A stretch of DNA of 64,000 nt from Chitinophagaceae bacterium (GTDB taxonomy: Bacteria; Bacteroidota; Bacteroidia; Chitinophagales; Chitinophagaceae). Shown piece after piece: positions 45,936 through 54,308 of the stretch; within the stretch, counting starts at the first letter, position 1, and each line of letters starts with the position of its first letter. The notes under the pieces were generated by a model that saw only the letters and a program-made list of their open reading frames with translations, did not search any database and was not told the origin of the DNA. The DNA is taken from positions 124,001 to 188,000 of the forward strand of contig JAGFIS010000004.1 of NCBI GenBank assembly GCA_024103425.1, given 5' to 3'. Both the position numbers and the translations under genes were made by a program.

Positions 45936-46739
45936 ATGAAGAAAGTAAGTATGCTGCTTGTATTAATGTTCTCTACAGCATTGTCATACGCACAATTCAA
46001 CAATAAAATATCCGTATCCTTTGGACCGTCTTTCCCCGTCGGAAAATTTGCAGATACCGATTTGTTTGGCGACGGAACAGGGGCTGCCAAAGCCGGATTT
46101 TCGGGTATGATTAATTTCAACCGCAAGGTCAATGAGGTATTTGGTTACGAAATAGCAGCATACGGCCAAATGAATTACCGCGACCGGAAGAGTATTGAAG
46201 AACAACTCGCCGCCACAGGGTTTCCTTTTGGCCCGGGAAATCTTCAAAGGTATTACAGCAGCTGGAAAGCAGAGAATAGCAAATGGATGGCAATAGCTCT
46301 GATGGCAGGATTTTTTGCAGATATTCCCGTGACCGGTGAAGACAGTAAGTTCTTCTTTCAACCTAAAGTGCTTGCAGGCGTTACCTATGCAGGTTTACCA
46401 GCCCTATATGCAGAGAGCAAATCTGATACGGCTTATGCGTTCGTGAAGTCTACTAATGGAAAAGGTATTGCTCCGGTGCTTATGCTGGGAGCTGAATTGA
46501 ATTATTATATCTCTCCATCCGTTTCAATCTTCTTCAGGACAGATTTCTTCGGATCGAATCATGTACGATTTAAAGATGTCGAGCTCGGCATCTATGCGAC
46601 TGACGGTGGACTGGTTATTCCCGGACTGCACACTCTACAGAATTCAAAAGAAACGCCGTTGGGAATAGAAGGCAGAGCCGATGAAAAACAAACTATTACG
46701 GGGCTTAATACGAGAATAGGAATCAGTTTTAGTTTCTGA
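45936..46739 (+). CDS. Outer-membrane beta-barrel protein (PorT/OmpW-like size)
   Basis: 267 residues from ATG 45936, where the Sec signal 'MKKVSMLLVLMFSTALSYAQ' begins; the longer frame reads through the atpC terminator and is rejected. Alternating strands ('NKISVSFGPSFPVG', 'NEVFGYEIAAYGQMNYRD') and a final 'NTRIGISFSF' ending in Phe indicate an outer-membrane barrel of about 8-10 strands. No specific family recognised. Confidence 0.82.
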   Translation: MKKVSMLLVLMFSTALSYAQFNNKISVSFGPSFPVGKFADTDLFGDGTGAAKAGFSGMINFNRKVNEVFGYEIAAYGQMNYRDRKSIEEQLAATGFPFGPGNLQRYYSSWKAENSKWMAIALMAGFFADIPVTGEDSKFFFQPKVLAGVTYAGLPALYAESKSDTAYAFVKSTNGKGIAPVLMLGAELNYYISPSVSIFFRTDFFGSNHVRFKDVELGIYATDGGLVIPGLHTLQNSKETPLGIEGRADEKQTITGLNTRIGISFSF

Positions 46740-46750
46740 TGCAACGGGTA

Positions 46751-47182
46751 CTACCCGGCCAGATAAGCCTCGCCGATGTTCACACTGTGGCACAGGTCGC
46801 ACACTTTCTTTTCCTTGAAGACCTTCTCCATCCCACTGCGGATCGGCTCGTATAAATGGTGGATCGGGCAGGGATGTGAAGATAAGCATTTGGGTAAGCC
46901 CAGGCCGCACTCTTTGAATATATCACGCCCGTCAATAGCTTCTACAATTCGAATCAGTGGCTGGCAGCCTTGCTCTTTAGTAAGGTAGAAACCCCCGGAC
47001 GGCCCTTTTACGCTGTTAATGATGCCTTCTTTTACAAGAGATTGCAATATCTTCCCTACAGTATGCTCGCTACTGCTGATGGCTTCTGCAATCTGCTTCA
47101 GCCCTACGTTCTCATCTTTATCAGATTGAGAACAAAGAAAGATTACCGCCTTGATGGCAGTTTTGCACATCTTGCTTAGCAT
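46751..47182 (-). CDS. Rrf2-family regulator, probably Fe-S dependent (NsrR/IscR-like)
   Basis: 143 residues: winged helix-turn-helix ~1-70 ('LKQIAEAISSSEHTVGKILQSL', with 'GGFYLTK' in the wing) and three Cys in the cluster loop, C92, C99, C105 ('ECGLGLPKCLSSHPCP'), the spacing used by NsrR- and IscR-type sensors to hold an Fe-S cluster. A further CxxC is at 128-131. It is the last gene of a run with a DUF59 protein, an NnrS/oxidase-like membrane protein, DUF2249 proteins and RIC, which points to nitric-oxide sensing rather than general Fe-S control. It may act on the inverted repeat at 51758-51773. Confidence 0.9.
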   Translation of the reverse strand: MLSKMCKTAIKAVIFLCSQSDKDENVGLKQIAEAISSSEHTVGKILQSLVKEGIINSVKGPSGGFYLTKEQGCQPLIRIVEAIDGRDIFKECGLGLPKCLSSHPCPIHHLYEPIRSGMEKVFKEKKVCDLCHSVNIGEAYLAG

Positions 47183-47186
47183 GACT

Positions 47187-47522
47187 CTAAAATCTGGAGC
47201 CTCCGTTCAACCAGTCTAATCCTTCAGGAGAAATTTTTTCCATACTCCATGGCGGATCAAACGTCAGGATGATATCGGCTCTGTATTCAGGGAAATTAAA
47301 TTGCAAACAGTTGGTAACACCGTCCTGGATAGATTCGCCCATCGGGCAAAACTGTGTCGTCAGCGTCATCGTGCAATAGATTACTTTTTCTTCTGTGTCA
47401 AAATCGAGCTGGTAAATCAAACCGAGATCGACAATATTCAGTCCTATCTCCGGATCTATTACTTCGTGAAGCACATCGAGTGCCTTCTCACAGAGGTCGG
47501 GGTTATTAGTAATCTCGTTCAT
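47187..47522 (-). CDS. DUF59/MIP18-family metal-sulfur cluster assembly factor
   Basis: 111 residues with the family core 'ALDVLHEVIDPEIGLNIVDLGLIY', of which 'VIDPEIGLNIVDLGL' is diagnostic, and the conserved Cys in 'LTTQFCPMG'. Such proteins (SufT/PaaD-like) help Fe-S cluster assembly or transfer. It lies 4 bp before the Rrf2 gene and 5 bp after the membrane protein gene, so it is co-transcribed. In this setting it probably supports repair of nitrosylated clusters; that is inferred from context. Confidence 0.92.
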   Translation of the reverse strand: MNEITNNPDLCEKALDVLHEVIDPEIGLNIVDLGLIYQLDFDTEEKVIYCTMTLTTQFCPMGESIQDGVTNCLQFNFPEYRADIILTFDPPWSMEKISPEGLDWLNGGSRF

Positions 47523-47527
47523 GGTTA

Positions 47528-48808
47528 TTAACTTTTAAACCGTAACATTCTAAATACATTCAGGTTGAACAGTACCGAGCAAATGATCAGCAGTCCGGCA
47601 CCTATCTGCAGTACTAATACATTCGCCAGAAAGATTCCGGTGATGAATAAAATAAATCCTCCGAAATAAAATCCCACCATCGTTCTGAACACCGGCTGGC
47701 TGAAGAGTTCTCTCGGGTTCGGTGTCCGCGATACTCCTGCTTTCTTGTGAAATTTCTTATTCCACAGGATGAACGGAAGCGTCTTAAAGGTCATCCCAAA
47801 GATTATCGCGCTGATCCAGCCGAAGAAAATACAAAAGCCATACACCAATACTAACTTCTCAAAATGAGTTGAAAGCTGAGAGGTGGCAAATACAAACGCC
47901 AGCATAATCGCCGGTATCAGCATCATCCACGATGACCCCAAAGCAATCTTCACCTGCGGATCTACAGCCTTTCTGATTCTTGCTTTATAGGCTTTGAAAG
48001 CGAATTGTATAAATAAGGCAATTGCCGTAACTACCAATACCGTGCTGATGATGTACAACCATTGCACCGGATACAAAATAAATGACACGTAGAACAATAG
48101 CAAGCCGGCATTGACTAGGTAAAACACCTGCCACAACCTTTTTTCATTGCTATACTTCGATATCAAAAACATCGGAATCAATCTGCTTCCCACCCCCATC
48201 ACCAACATCAGGAACCATCCTATTATCCCCAAATGTGCATGCAAAGGCAAGTAGGAAACCGAGCTCATTGAAAGCACATTAAAAGTAAAATTGAAGATCA
48301 ATAATACACCGAGTGAAATAGTGAGAATCATCCAAAGTGTCCCTGCCAACACAAAAGTGGCATGCACATTCTTATGATTACCGTTTCGCATGCTGGCGAT
48401 AATGTTAACCAGATAAAACAGGAAAGCTATCAAAATCAGAAGGCCACCCACCTGCGCCGTCCATCCGAAGTCAAAATGATAAAATGCCCATACCAGCAAA
48501 ATGATTCCTACACCCGCGAAGCCAAACGAAAGATAGGCCAGCACATTGCTGTATAATTTGCCTTCAATCAGTACAGGTACCAATTGGTGGCTGGCTCCCA
48601 GAATCATCATCGAACCCCATCCGAGTGCCATTACGTGTGTGATGGCCAGCAACTGGGGCTGAAAGTGCGGACCCGTGAACGCACCTGAAGAAGTGAACAA
48701 CAAGACACAGCCCACAATAAATGACAGTGCAGCATACACATAAAATGGTATGATCACCCTGTGTGACGTGGTCTTGGTCGGATTAACTCCAGCTACAGGT
48801 GCAAACAT
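47528..48808 (-). CDS. Polytopic membrane protein, NnrS / heme-copper oxidase subunit I-like
   Basis: 426 residues, about 12 membrane helices. His residues lie in helices in the manner of a haem protein: H58 ('LLAITHVMALGWG'), H74 ('GASHQLVPV'), H190 and H192 ('LPLHAHLGIIGWF'). This resembles orphan oxidase-subunit-I-like or NnrS proteins that accompany nitric-oxide defence genes. No partner oxidase subunits are encoded. One bp after the DUF1858/DUF2249 gene. A role in NO tolerance or as a haem-containing NO-handling protein is inferred from context. Confidence 0.8.
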   Translation of the reverse strand: MFAPVAGVNPTKTTSHRVIIPFYVYAALSFIVGCVLLFTSSGAFTGPHFQPQLLAITHVMALGWGSMMILGASHQLVPVLIEGKLYSNVLAYLSFGFAGVGIILLVWAFYHFDFGWTAQVGGLLILIAFLFYLVNIIASMRNGNHKNVHATFVLAGTLWMILTISLGVLLIFNFTFNVLSMSSVSYLPLHAHLGIIGWFLMLVMGVGSRLIPMFLISKYSNEKRLWQVFYLVNAGLLLFYVSFILYPVQWLYIISTVLVVTAIALFIQFAFKAYKARIRKAVDPQVKIALGSSWMMLIPAIMLAFVFATSQLSTHFEKLVLVYGFCIFFGWISAIIFGMTFKTLPFILWNKKFHKKAGVSRTPNPRELFSQPVFRTMVGFYFGGFILFITGIFLANVLVLQIGAGLLIICSVLFNLNVFRMLRFKS

Positions 48809-48809
48809 A

Positions 48810-49619
48810 TCAGTCCTTAAATATTAAAAGCTGTACATGGCCGTCGGTAATTTCTTTGATACGATAATCGAAGTTGCGCTCGCGCAATTCGGGCAACAGG
48901 AATACCGGTATTCTCTTGTGTTCTACGAACAGTGCCTTATCCTCAGGTAATGTGTCCAGCAGTTCTAAAATAGTGTGCATGGGCAGCGGCATTGGCAACT
49001 CCCTCACATCAGTCGTCTCGAGTCTGCCTTCATATTTGGCCAGCATACTGTCCCAGCCTTCTTTAGCAGTATCATCAACATCTGCTGATGGTGCACCGGC
49101 AGAGGCTTTTTCTTTGTAGAACCATGTCTCTACAGCATCTTCATGGGCATCATCAACAAATGCAGCAAATCCTTGTTTTTCCAGCAGTTTAATAAGTGGA
49201 GTCGGTTCAAACGAATTGACAATCTTCAGAGCCCCGTTTGGGGGAATAGCTTTAACTGCATTCATGATATCGGGTAGCGGATCCCTGTCTTCTTCAATCG
49301 TCTGCCTTACATCCAGCACTAGAATATCTTTATCAGTGAGCTTGTGCAGGAATCCCGGAACGGAATGGTTTTTCTCTACAATTGCTTCTACTTTATCATC
49401 TACTTCAAAACCGAGCGGCTTCAGTTTTTCGTAAAAAGAATCCACCTTAACTCCCGCTATTTTCGAAGCCATGTTAATGCTCGTACGCCCGGCCATCAGC
49501 TTACGCATCAGCGGATTACGAAGCTTTTCAAATTTCTTGTTGATACTGATAATTGCTTCCAGCGCATCCGGATGCGCTTTCAGAATAGCAGCAATCTTTG
49601 TGTTCGGGTTAATTGTCAT
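48810..49619 (-). CDS. DUF1858 plus two DUF2249 domains protein
   Basis: 269 residues. ~1-75: DUF1858-like helical domain ('KIAAILKAHPDALEAIISIN', 'RTSINMASKIAGV'). ~95-175: DUF2249 ('ILVLDVRQTIEEDRDPLPDI'). ~200-268: second DUF2249-like domain ('VRELPMPLPMHTILELLDTL'). DUF2249 is a small TusA/SirA-like fold of unknown role that recurs in NO and anaerobic gene sets. It starts inside the 3' end of the lipoprotein gene (11-bp overlap) and is 1 bp from the membrane protein gene. Confidence 0.87.
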   Translation of the reverse strand: MTINPNTKIAAILKAHPDALEAIISINKKFEKLRNPLMRKLMAGRTSINMASKIAGVKVDSFYEKLKPLGFEVDDKVEAIVEKNHSVPGFLHKLTDKDILVLDVRQTIEEDRDPLPDIMNAVKAIPPNGALKIVNSFEPTPLIKLLEKQGFAAFVDDAHEDAVETWFYKEKASAGAPSADVDDTAKEGWDSMLAKYEGRLETTDVRELPMPLPMHTILELLDTLPEDKALFVEHKRIPVFLLPELRERNFDYRIKEITDGHVQLLIFKD

Positions 49620-50091
49620 ATTGGAAGAAGTTACTGTAATTGTTTAACCGGCCTTTTAATTCAGTCAACAATTTCTGACCCTCGTCAGCATCAGCAACGT
49701 CTTTTAAATTCTTTATGTTCTTGATCACCGGTTCCAGCCATTTGTGCAATTCGTCATGCGCGGGGCCGTCCATAGTACACTGTTGAATCAATTGGTTCAG
49801 GCCTTCCTGAAGGTTTTCGCCAAGAGCACGGAACTGCTCAGCATCTCCGCCGGTATCGGCATTGAAATTATCTGCCATTGTTTTTAGCGCACTTACATTT
49901 TCAGTAGTAGCGGCATCCGATTGCCATTTAACACCATCATTGAGTGAAAGGGCTTCTTCAGCAGCATCTTCAGCGTGTTCATGAACTTCTTCTACCGCTT
50001 CTTCGTGTGAAGCTGAATCAGCGTTTCCTGAACATGAGGGCAGAAATGCGATAACGGCAAATGCCATAACTAATTGAAACAAATACTTCAT
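49609..50091 (-). CDS. Small helical lipoprotein of the NO-stress operon
   Basis: 160 residues; lipobox FLPSC (Cys20) followed by an acidic/His stretch ('HEEAVEEVHEHAEDAAEE') and four predicted helices ('NVSALKTMADNF', 'RALGENLQEGLNQLIQQC', 'HDELHKWLEPVIKNIKNL', 'EGQKLLTELKGRLNNY'). The four-helix pattern with His recalls cytochrome b562- or metal-binding bundles, but no haem motif is certain. It overlaps the next gene by 11 bp, so translation is coupled. Confidence 0.8.
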   Translation of the reverse strand: MKYLFQLVMAFAVIAFLPSCSGNADSASHEEAVEEVHEHAEDAAEEALSLNDGVKWQSDAATTENVSALKTMADNFNADTGGDAEQFRALGENLQEGLNQLIQQCTMDGPAHDELHKWLEPVIKNIKNLKDVADADEGQKLLTELKGRLNNYSNFFQYDN

Positions 50092-50141
50092 AAAAAAATT
50101 TTAAAAACTGAAATTAAATAATCCGGTTCAAAGTTTTAAAA

Positions 50142-50221
50142 AGAAGATACTATAACCTTTCTACGGGAATAGTTTTTTGCAGGTCAGCTTACCATTTCTG
50201 AAGTTGGCTACAGTATCTTCT
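50142..50221. repeat. 10-bp inverted repeat in the gap between RIC and lipoprotein genes
   Basis: AGAAGATACT (50142-50151) and AGTATCTTCT (50212-50221) are perfect complements 60 bp apart, spanning most of the 161-bp gap. They could form an mRNA stem at the end of the RIC message or act as two operator half-sites; the T-run expected of a terminator is not clear. Confidence 0.5.
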
Positions 50222-50252
50222 CTTAATTGAAATTCTATTAGCTAGTGGTTTT

Positions 50253-51707
50253 TCAATTCAAACTTTCGCCTTTTGCCAGCTTGATAGCCTTCGGGAAGAG
50301 AATGTTGTTCTCCAGATGCACGTGCACGTGAAGATCTTCTTCAAACTCATCCAGCGTCTTGAACAGATATGTGTAACTGGCGCACGCATCATCAGGCAAT
50401 GTGTAATTCTGAGTTATTTCCCTGATCTTATCCATATTGCCACCTACCAGTTCATGCTCGTCAATTCTCAGGTCGATCTGCTCTTCCAGATTTCCGTTCT
50501 CTCCGTTTTCGTTTCTCGCCAGCTTCTTGATGTAAGGGAACAGCACTGATTCTTCTTCGATGGTATGTTCTGCCATCTCCTTCATAGTTTCCTGAACGAG
50601 ACGGTTCACTTCGTGTAATTCAGGATGTCTGTCTCCGTGTACTTTGGTCACTTTAGCAGAGTATTGCACCAGGTCGGGCATGGTTTTCTTTACATAACTG
50701 TGATGAGTGTTGATAATGTAGTCGGCCAGAAAGTCGAGACTCCAGTCGTTATAAGGCAAAGGCCTTCCGGCACTCGCTGTCAGCTTATCTGATTCGCTCA
50801 GCTCTTTAATCACTACGTTTACATCCACTCCTTTTTCAGCACATGCTTCTCTTACTGTTTTCTTACCTCCGCAGCAGAAGTCGATACCATGCTTCTTGAA
50901 CACTTCGGCTTTACGCAGGTCTTTCGCTACAATATCGCCCAATGTCTCTTCAGCCGGTCCGCTCAGTGTTTTCTTTGCTATACGGATACGCCATACTTCC
51001 GGTCCCTGCTCCAGATATTCCCATGTAAAGATTTCTCCGCGCTCGCCTACCATCTGGTAGTACAGCGGTTTGGGATCGTGATCGTTGTGCAGGATGAATG
51101 CTTCACCGGGTTGCAAGCTGTCAAATTTTTCAAAAATAATAGGGTGTTTTCTACCATGAGGCAGCACGGTTACATCCAGAACTTCATCATTGCTGTTGTC
51201 TGCGGATGTGCTTTGTGCCTCAGATTTTTCTTCGGTCGGCAACGGCTTCTTGGTAATTAATATTCTGAAGTCATAGGGGCCTTGCTCCAGATACTCCCAG
51301 GTGAAAGTATCACCTCTCATCTGAGAAAGTTGGAAATACAAAGGCCTGGGGTCGTGGTCGTTAAACAAAATGAATGCTTCACCCGGCTGCAAGTTGTCAA
51401 ACTTGGCAAAAATGGTCGGATGCTTCAGTCTGGGTTCTATCAAAGTTACATTCAGAACATCGGGCATACTTCCAGTTTTAGTGATTTTTATACGCCAGGT
51501 ATCCGGTCCGTCTTCCAGATATTCCCACTGAAATATTTCGCCCCTGGTAGCCTGCAACTGATAATACAAGGGTTTCGGGTCATGATCATTAATTATAATC
51601 AACTCCTCACCGGGAGCCAATTCGTCAAAGCGGTTAAATATTGTGGAATGCTTAATCATAGGAGGCAATTCCGGAACAATAAGAATGTTTTTTTGTGCTG
51701 TATCCAT
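50253..51707 (-). CDS. ric: Iron-sulfur cluster repair di-iron protein (RIC/ScdA/YtfE type) fused to three DUF2249 domains
   Basis: 484 residues, about twice the usual RIC. Three DUF2249 repeats come first, each with NDHDP(K/R)PLYYQ-like cores at 40-50, 116-126 and 208-218 and a 'WEYLEQGP' end. Then the ScdA_N domain with C278-C-G-G281 ('GIDFCCGGKKTVREAC') and the hemerythrin-like di-iron domain (~320-475): H335/H336, H381 and E385 ('EHTIEEESVLFPYI'), H418 ('DEHEL'), and H460/H462/H464 with E466. RIC proteins repair Fe-S clusters damaged by nitric oxide or peroxide. First gene of the presumed stress operon, with an Fnr/Dnr-like box and a dyad upstream. Confidence 0.93.
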   Translation of the reverse strand: MDTAQKNILIVPELPPMIKHSTIFNRFDELAPGEELIIINDHDPKPLYYQLQATRGEIFQWEYLEDGPDTWRIKITKTGSMPDVLNVTLIEPRLKHPTIFAKFDNLQPGEAFILFNDHDPRPLYFQLSQMRGDTFTWEYLEQGPYDFRILITKKPLPTEEKSEAQSTSADNSNDEVLDVTVLPHGRKHPIIFEKFDSLQPGEAFILHNDHDPKPLYYQMVGERGEIFTWEYLEQGPEVWRIRIAKKTLSGPAEETLGDIVAKDLRKAEVFKKHGIDFCCGGKKTVREACAEKGVDVNVVIKELSESDKLTASAGRPLPYNDWSLDFLADYIINTHHSYVKKTMPDLVQYSAKVTKVHGDRHPELHEVNRLVQETMKEMAEHTIEEESVLFPYIKKLARNENGENGNLEEQIDLRIDEHELVGGNMDKIREITQNYTLPDDACASYTYLFKTLDEFEEDLHVHVHLENNILFPKAIKLAKGESLN

Positions 51708-51730
51708 GTGATTGTATTGTTTTAGGTTCG

Positions 51731-51796
51731 CAAAATTAAGTCATTTGTCTATAATAGAAGTATTTTTATACTTTTATTTTTATTGATAATTGTCAA
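51731..51796 (-). promoter_or_regulatory. RIC promoter region: -7 element, AT-rich dyad and Fnr/Dnr-like box
   Basis: TAATTTTG on the minus strand (51731-51738) fits TAnnTTTG, 23 bp before the ATG. Upstream are AAGTAT-TTTT-ATACTT (51758-51773), a perfect dyad centred near -41, and TTGAT-AATT-GTCAA (51783-51796), 9 of 10 to the Crp/Fnr-type box TTGAT-N4-ATCAA, centred near -65. The first is a candidate for the Rrf2 regulator, the second for a Dnr-like NO-responsive Crp/Fnr protein. No TTG at the -33 position, as expected of an activator-dependent promoter. Confidence 0.6.
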
Positions 51797-51895
51797 TAAC
51801 AACAAATGCATGCAATACACCAGTAAAATCGACGTTTTTAAGAGTGATGATTCAACTTATTAATCCTAAATTCATTCAATAAATCGCGCATTCCT

Positions 51896-52366
51896 ATGAA
51901 GAGATTTATAATTTATTTACTGGGAAGCGTCCTTATTATTGTCGGGGGATACACTTTTTACACTTCCGGAGGAGATCTACTCTACTATGGAAAGAACAGT
52001 ACAACTCCTGCTGTATACATACCTTTATCAGCCGTTGCCTGCTTTATAGTATCAATTTTTTATATTATTTGTGGAGCTTTATTTTTCATCAAAGGCAAAT
52101 GGGCTACTCCCCTGCTCTTTGTAGCTACTATCATTATGTTTGTGGGGTACATCGGTATGTTGTTCCACATCAACAACGGCAAGCCCATCAACAACCTGAC
52201 GATTGTAGAAATGCTGGTGCGTACAAGTGGTACGATGCTATATGCAGCTATCTCATGGTTCTTCTTTACCCGGACCAAAATAGTATATCCGGAAGGATAT
52301 GACAGGAAAAGCTTCAAGAAACTGCTTAAAGATTACGAAAACAAGAAATTAAAATACAGGACCTAA
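51896..52366 (+). CDS. Four-helix membrane protein of unknown function
   Basis: 156 residues with four hydrophobic helices (~5-23, ~42-65, ~71-92, ~108-127) and a basic C-terminal tail ('YDRKSFKKLLKDYENKK'). No family recognised. It is divergent from the RIC operon and shares its intergenic region, so the Fnr-like box at 51783-51796 could also act on it; 'TTATTAATCC' lies before it, but no clear TAnnTTTG was found. Confidence 0.75.
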   Translation: MKRFIIYLLGSVLIIVGGYTFYTSGGDLLYYGKNSTTPAVYIPLSAVACFIVSIFYIICGALFFIKGKWATPLLFVATIIMFVGYIGMLFHINNGKPINNLTIVEMLVRTSGTMLYAAISWFFFTRTKIVYPEGYDRKSFKKLLKDYENKKLKYRT

Positions 52367-52383
52367 ACCACGATCCCGTGTTA

Positions 52384-53172
52384 TCAGGCCTGCAGAGGAT
52401 CTACAGGAGAAGGAAGGTCGTTGCTAACCTCTTCATTAAACTCAAGAATAAAGTTGTTGACTCCTTCTCCTATTAATATTTTCAGGAAGTTTTGTTGAAT
52501 CAGTTCCAGCATATTTAAAAACAGGAAAAGGGCATGAATGCGGTTTTCGCATACGTCAAATATCTTTTCAAACGAAATACTCCTGTGTGCTTTTACCAGC
52601 TCGAAAACATACTTGCGGGCGCCCTCCATCGTATAGTTGTAACGGATGACGGTATGCACGGGTTTATTATGCTTCTCGTGCAGCCTTTTGGCTACCCGCT
52701 CAAAAGCGCGCATTAGCTTAAAGAGCGTAACCGACTGAATTTCGGTGCCCTCTGCTGCCTCCTCTCCCACAGCTATCATCTCGCTCTGGATATTGCCTCT
52801 TCTGAAGCGCAACATCCGCTCGGCCTCCATATCCGAAAGGCTTTTTGCAGCTTCTTTGTACCTTTTGTATTTAACCAGCTTGTCGACCAGTTCCTGGCGC
52901 GGATCTATTTCGTTACCCTCACTATCCAGCTCTTTGCGCGGCAGCAGCATCCTGGCTTTGATGTGCATCAGGGTGCTGACGAACAAGATAAAATCGCTAC
53001 TCAACTCGATATTCAGCGATTCACTCTGATGAATGTACTCGAGGAAGTCATTGGTGATTCTGGTAATCGGAATATTGTATATATCCAGCTCGTCTCTCTC
53101 AATAAAGAACAGTAACAAATCGAACGGCCCCTCAAACTGCGGCAACTTAATCTGATATATCTCCGGCTTCAT
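52384..53172 (-). CDS. scpA: Segregation and condensation protein A
   Basis: Kleisin partner of SMC in chromosome condensation. 262 residues: the N-terminal 'FEGPFDLLLFFIERDELDIYNIPI' contains the family signature ('FEGPFDLLLFFI'), followed by 'DFILFVSTLMHIKARMLLP' (of which 'LMHIKARMLLP' is typical) and a C-terminal winged-helix ('SFEKIFDVCENRIHALFLFL'). scpB, commonly next to it, is not found here; the divergent neighbour is rluB, which often accompanies scpAB. Confidence 0.95.
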   Translation of the reverse strand: MKPEIYQIKLPQFEGPFDLLLFFIERDELDIYNIPITRITNDFLEYIHQSESLNIELSSDFILFVSTLMHIKARMLLPRKELDSEGNEIDPRQELVDKLVKYKRYKEAAKSLSDMEAERMLRFRRGNIQSEMIAVGEEAAEGTEIQSVTLFKLMRAFERVAKRLHEKHNKPVHTVIRYNYTMEGARKYVFELVKAHRSISFEKIFDVCENRIHALFLFLNMLELIQQNFLKILIGEGVNNFILEFNEEVSNDLPSPVDPLQA

Positions 53173-53310
53173 ATCTTTTTCTGTGGCAGCGAAAATAAAC
53201 TATTCTGTGGCAGGAATGGGAAATTAGTGCCTAAAGAATTTCACAATTACCTAAAGCCTCAACGCTACGTACCACGAAGCATTTTAATGATGTTTTCCCT
53301 CCATTCGCGT

Positions 53311-53318
53311 TACCTTTG
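53311..53318 (+). promoter_or_regulatory. -7 element of the rluB promoter
   Basis: TACCTTTG, identical to the atpD -7 element, 39 bp before the ATG at 53358. It overlaps the first codon of the longer frame and so supports the later start. No clear -33 TTG. Confidence 0.5.
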
Positions 53319-53357
53319 CGCTTTCATCCTGTTGGAAAAACAGTAATTCAGCAAATT

Positions 53358-54308
53358 ATGGCACGACACCCATTCGAAAAGTTCATTACCAAAAAGAGTA
53401 ATGCTGCAATCAAAGAAAAATTCAAGCAGGAAAAGAAAGCTGCCAAAAAACAAAGAGCTGCAGAAATTGCCGAATACCTGCAGAAAAAGAAAGACAGAAA
53501 ACTAGAGGGCCCGGTAAAACGGACTTCTTCCCCTAAAACACATCAGAACAAACCGAAGGTCGACGAACTGATGCCTTTGAATAAGTTTCTCGCACACTGC
53601 GGAGTAGCATCTCGCAGAGAGACTGTTTCCATCATCAAAGAAGGAGGTGTACAGGTGAATGATGTTACCATCACAGATCCGGCCCACCGGGTGTCTGAAA
53701 AAGATAAGGTAACGCTAAACGGCAAAAGGCTGCACGTGACCGAAAATATGGTGTATATCCTGCTCAACAAGCCAAAAGATTATATCACTACGACCTCAGA
53801 CCCTAAAGCACGAAAGACAGTGCTTCAACTCATTAAAAATGCAACTCAGGAGCGTGTGTATCCTGTGGGACGATTAGACAGAAATACATCAGGAGTATTG
53901 CTGATTACTAATGATGGCGACCTTACTCAGAAACTCACTCACCCCTCGTTCAACGTTGAAAAAATCTATGAGGCTAAATTGGATAAGCCTCTCACAAAAG
54001 CACACTTTGAAAAAATATTATCGGGTATCATTCTTGAAGACGGCGAAATACATGCCGATGCCCTGGGCTTTCCTGACGAAAAGGATAAAAGTGTTGTAGG
54101 GATAGAAATGCACAGCGGGCGTAATCGCATCGTTAGGCGCATCTTCGAGCACTTCGGTTATGAAGTTAAAGCTCTCGACAGGGTCGTATATGCGGGGCTC
54201 ACCAAAAAGAATGTAGAACGCGGAAAATGGAGATACCTTAAGGAGAATGAAGTGCGCCTGCTGAAATATACCAGCAAGAAAACAGGTAAATCGAAAAAGA
54301 AACAGTGA
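53358..54308 (+). CDS. rluB: RsuA/RluB-family pseudouridine synthase
   Basis: 316 residues from ATG 53358. A Lys-rich N-terminal extension (~1-75) and tail (KKTGKSKKKQ) probably bind RNA; an S4 domain follows ('LNKFLAHCGVASRRE'), then the synthase domain with the catalytic Asp in 'VGRLDRNTSGVLLITNDG' (split: 'GRLDRNTSG', 'LLITNDG') and 'IEMHSGRNRIVRRIFEHFG'. This matches RluB (23S rRNA) better than RsuA. The next synthase gene starts within its stop codon. Confidence 0.92.
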   Translation: MARHPFEKFITKKSNAAIKEKFKQEKKAAKKQRAAEIAEYLQKKKDRKLEGPVKRTSSPKTHQNKPKVDELMPLNKFLAHCGVASRRETVSIIKEGGVQVNDVTITDPAHRVSEKDKVTLNGKRLHVTENMVYILLNKPKDYITTTSDPKARKTVLQLIKNATQERVYPVGRLDRNTSGVLLITNDGDLTQKLTHPSFNVEKIYEAKLDKPLTKAHFEKILSGIILEDGEIHADALGFPDEKDKSVVGIEMHSGRNRIVRRIFEHFGYEVKALDRVVYAGLTKKNVERGKWRYLKENEVRLLKYTSKKTGKSKKKQ

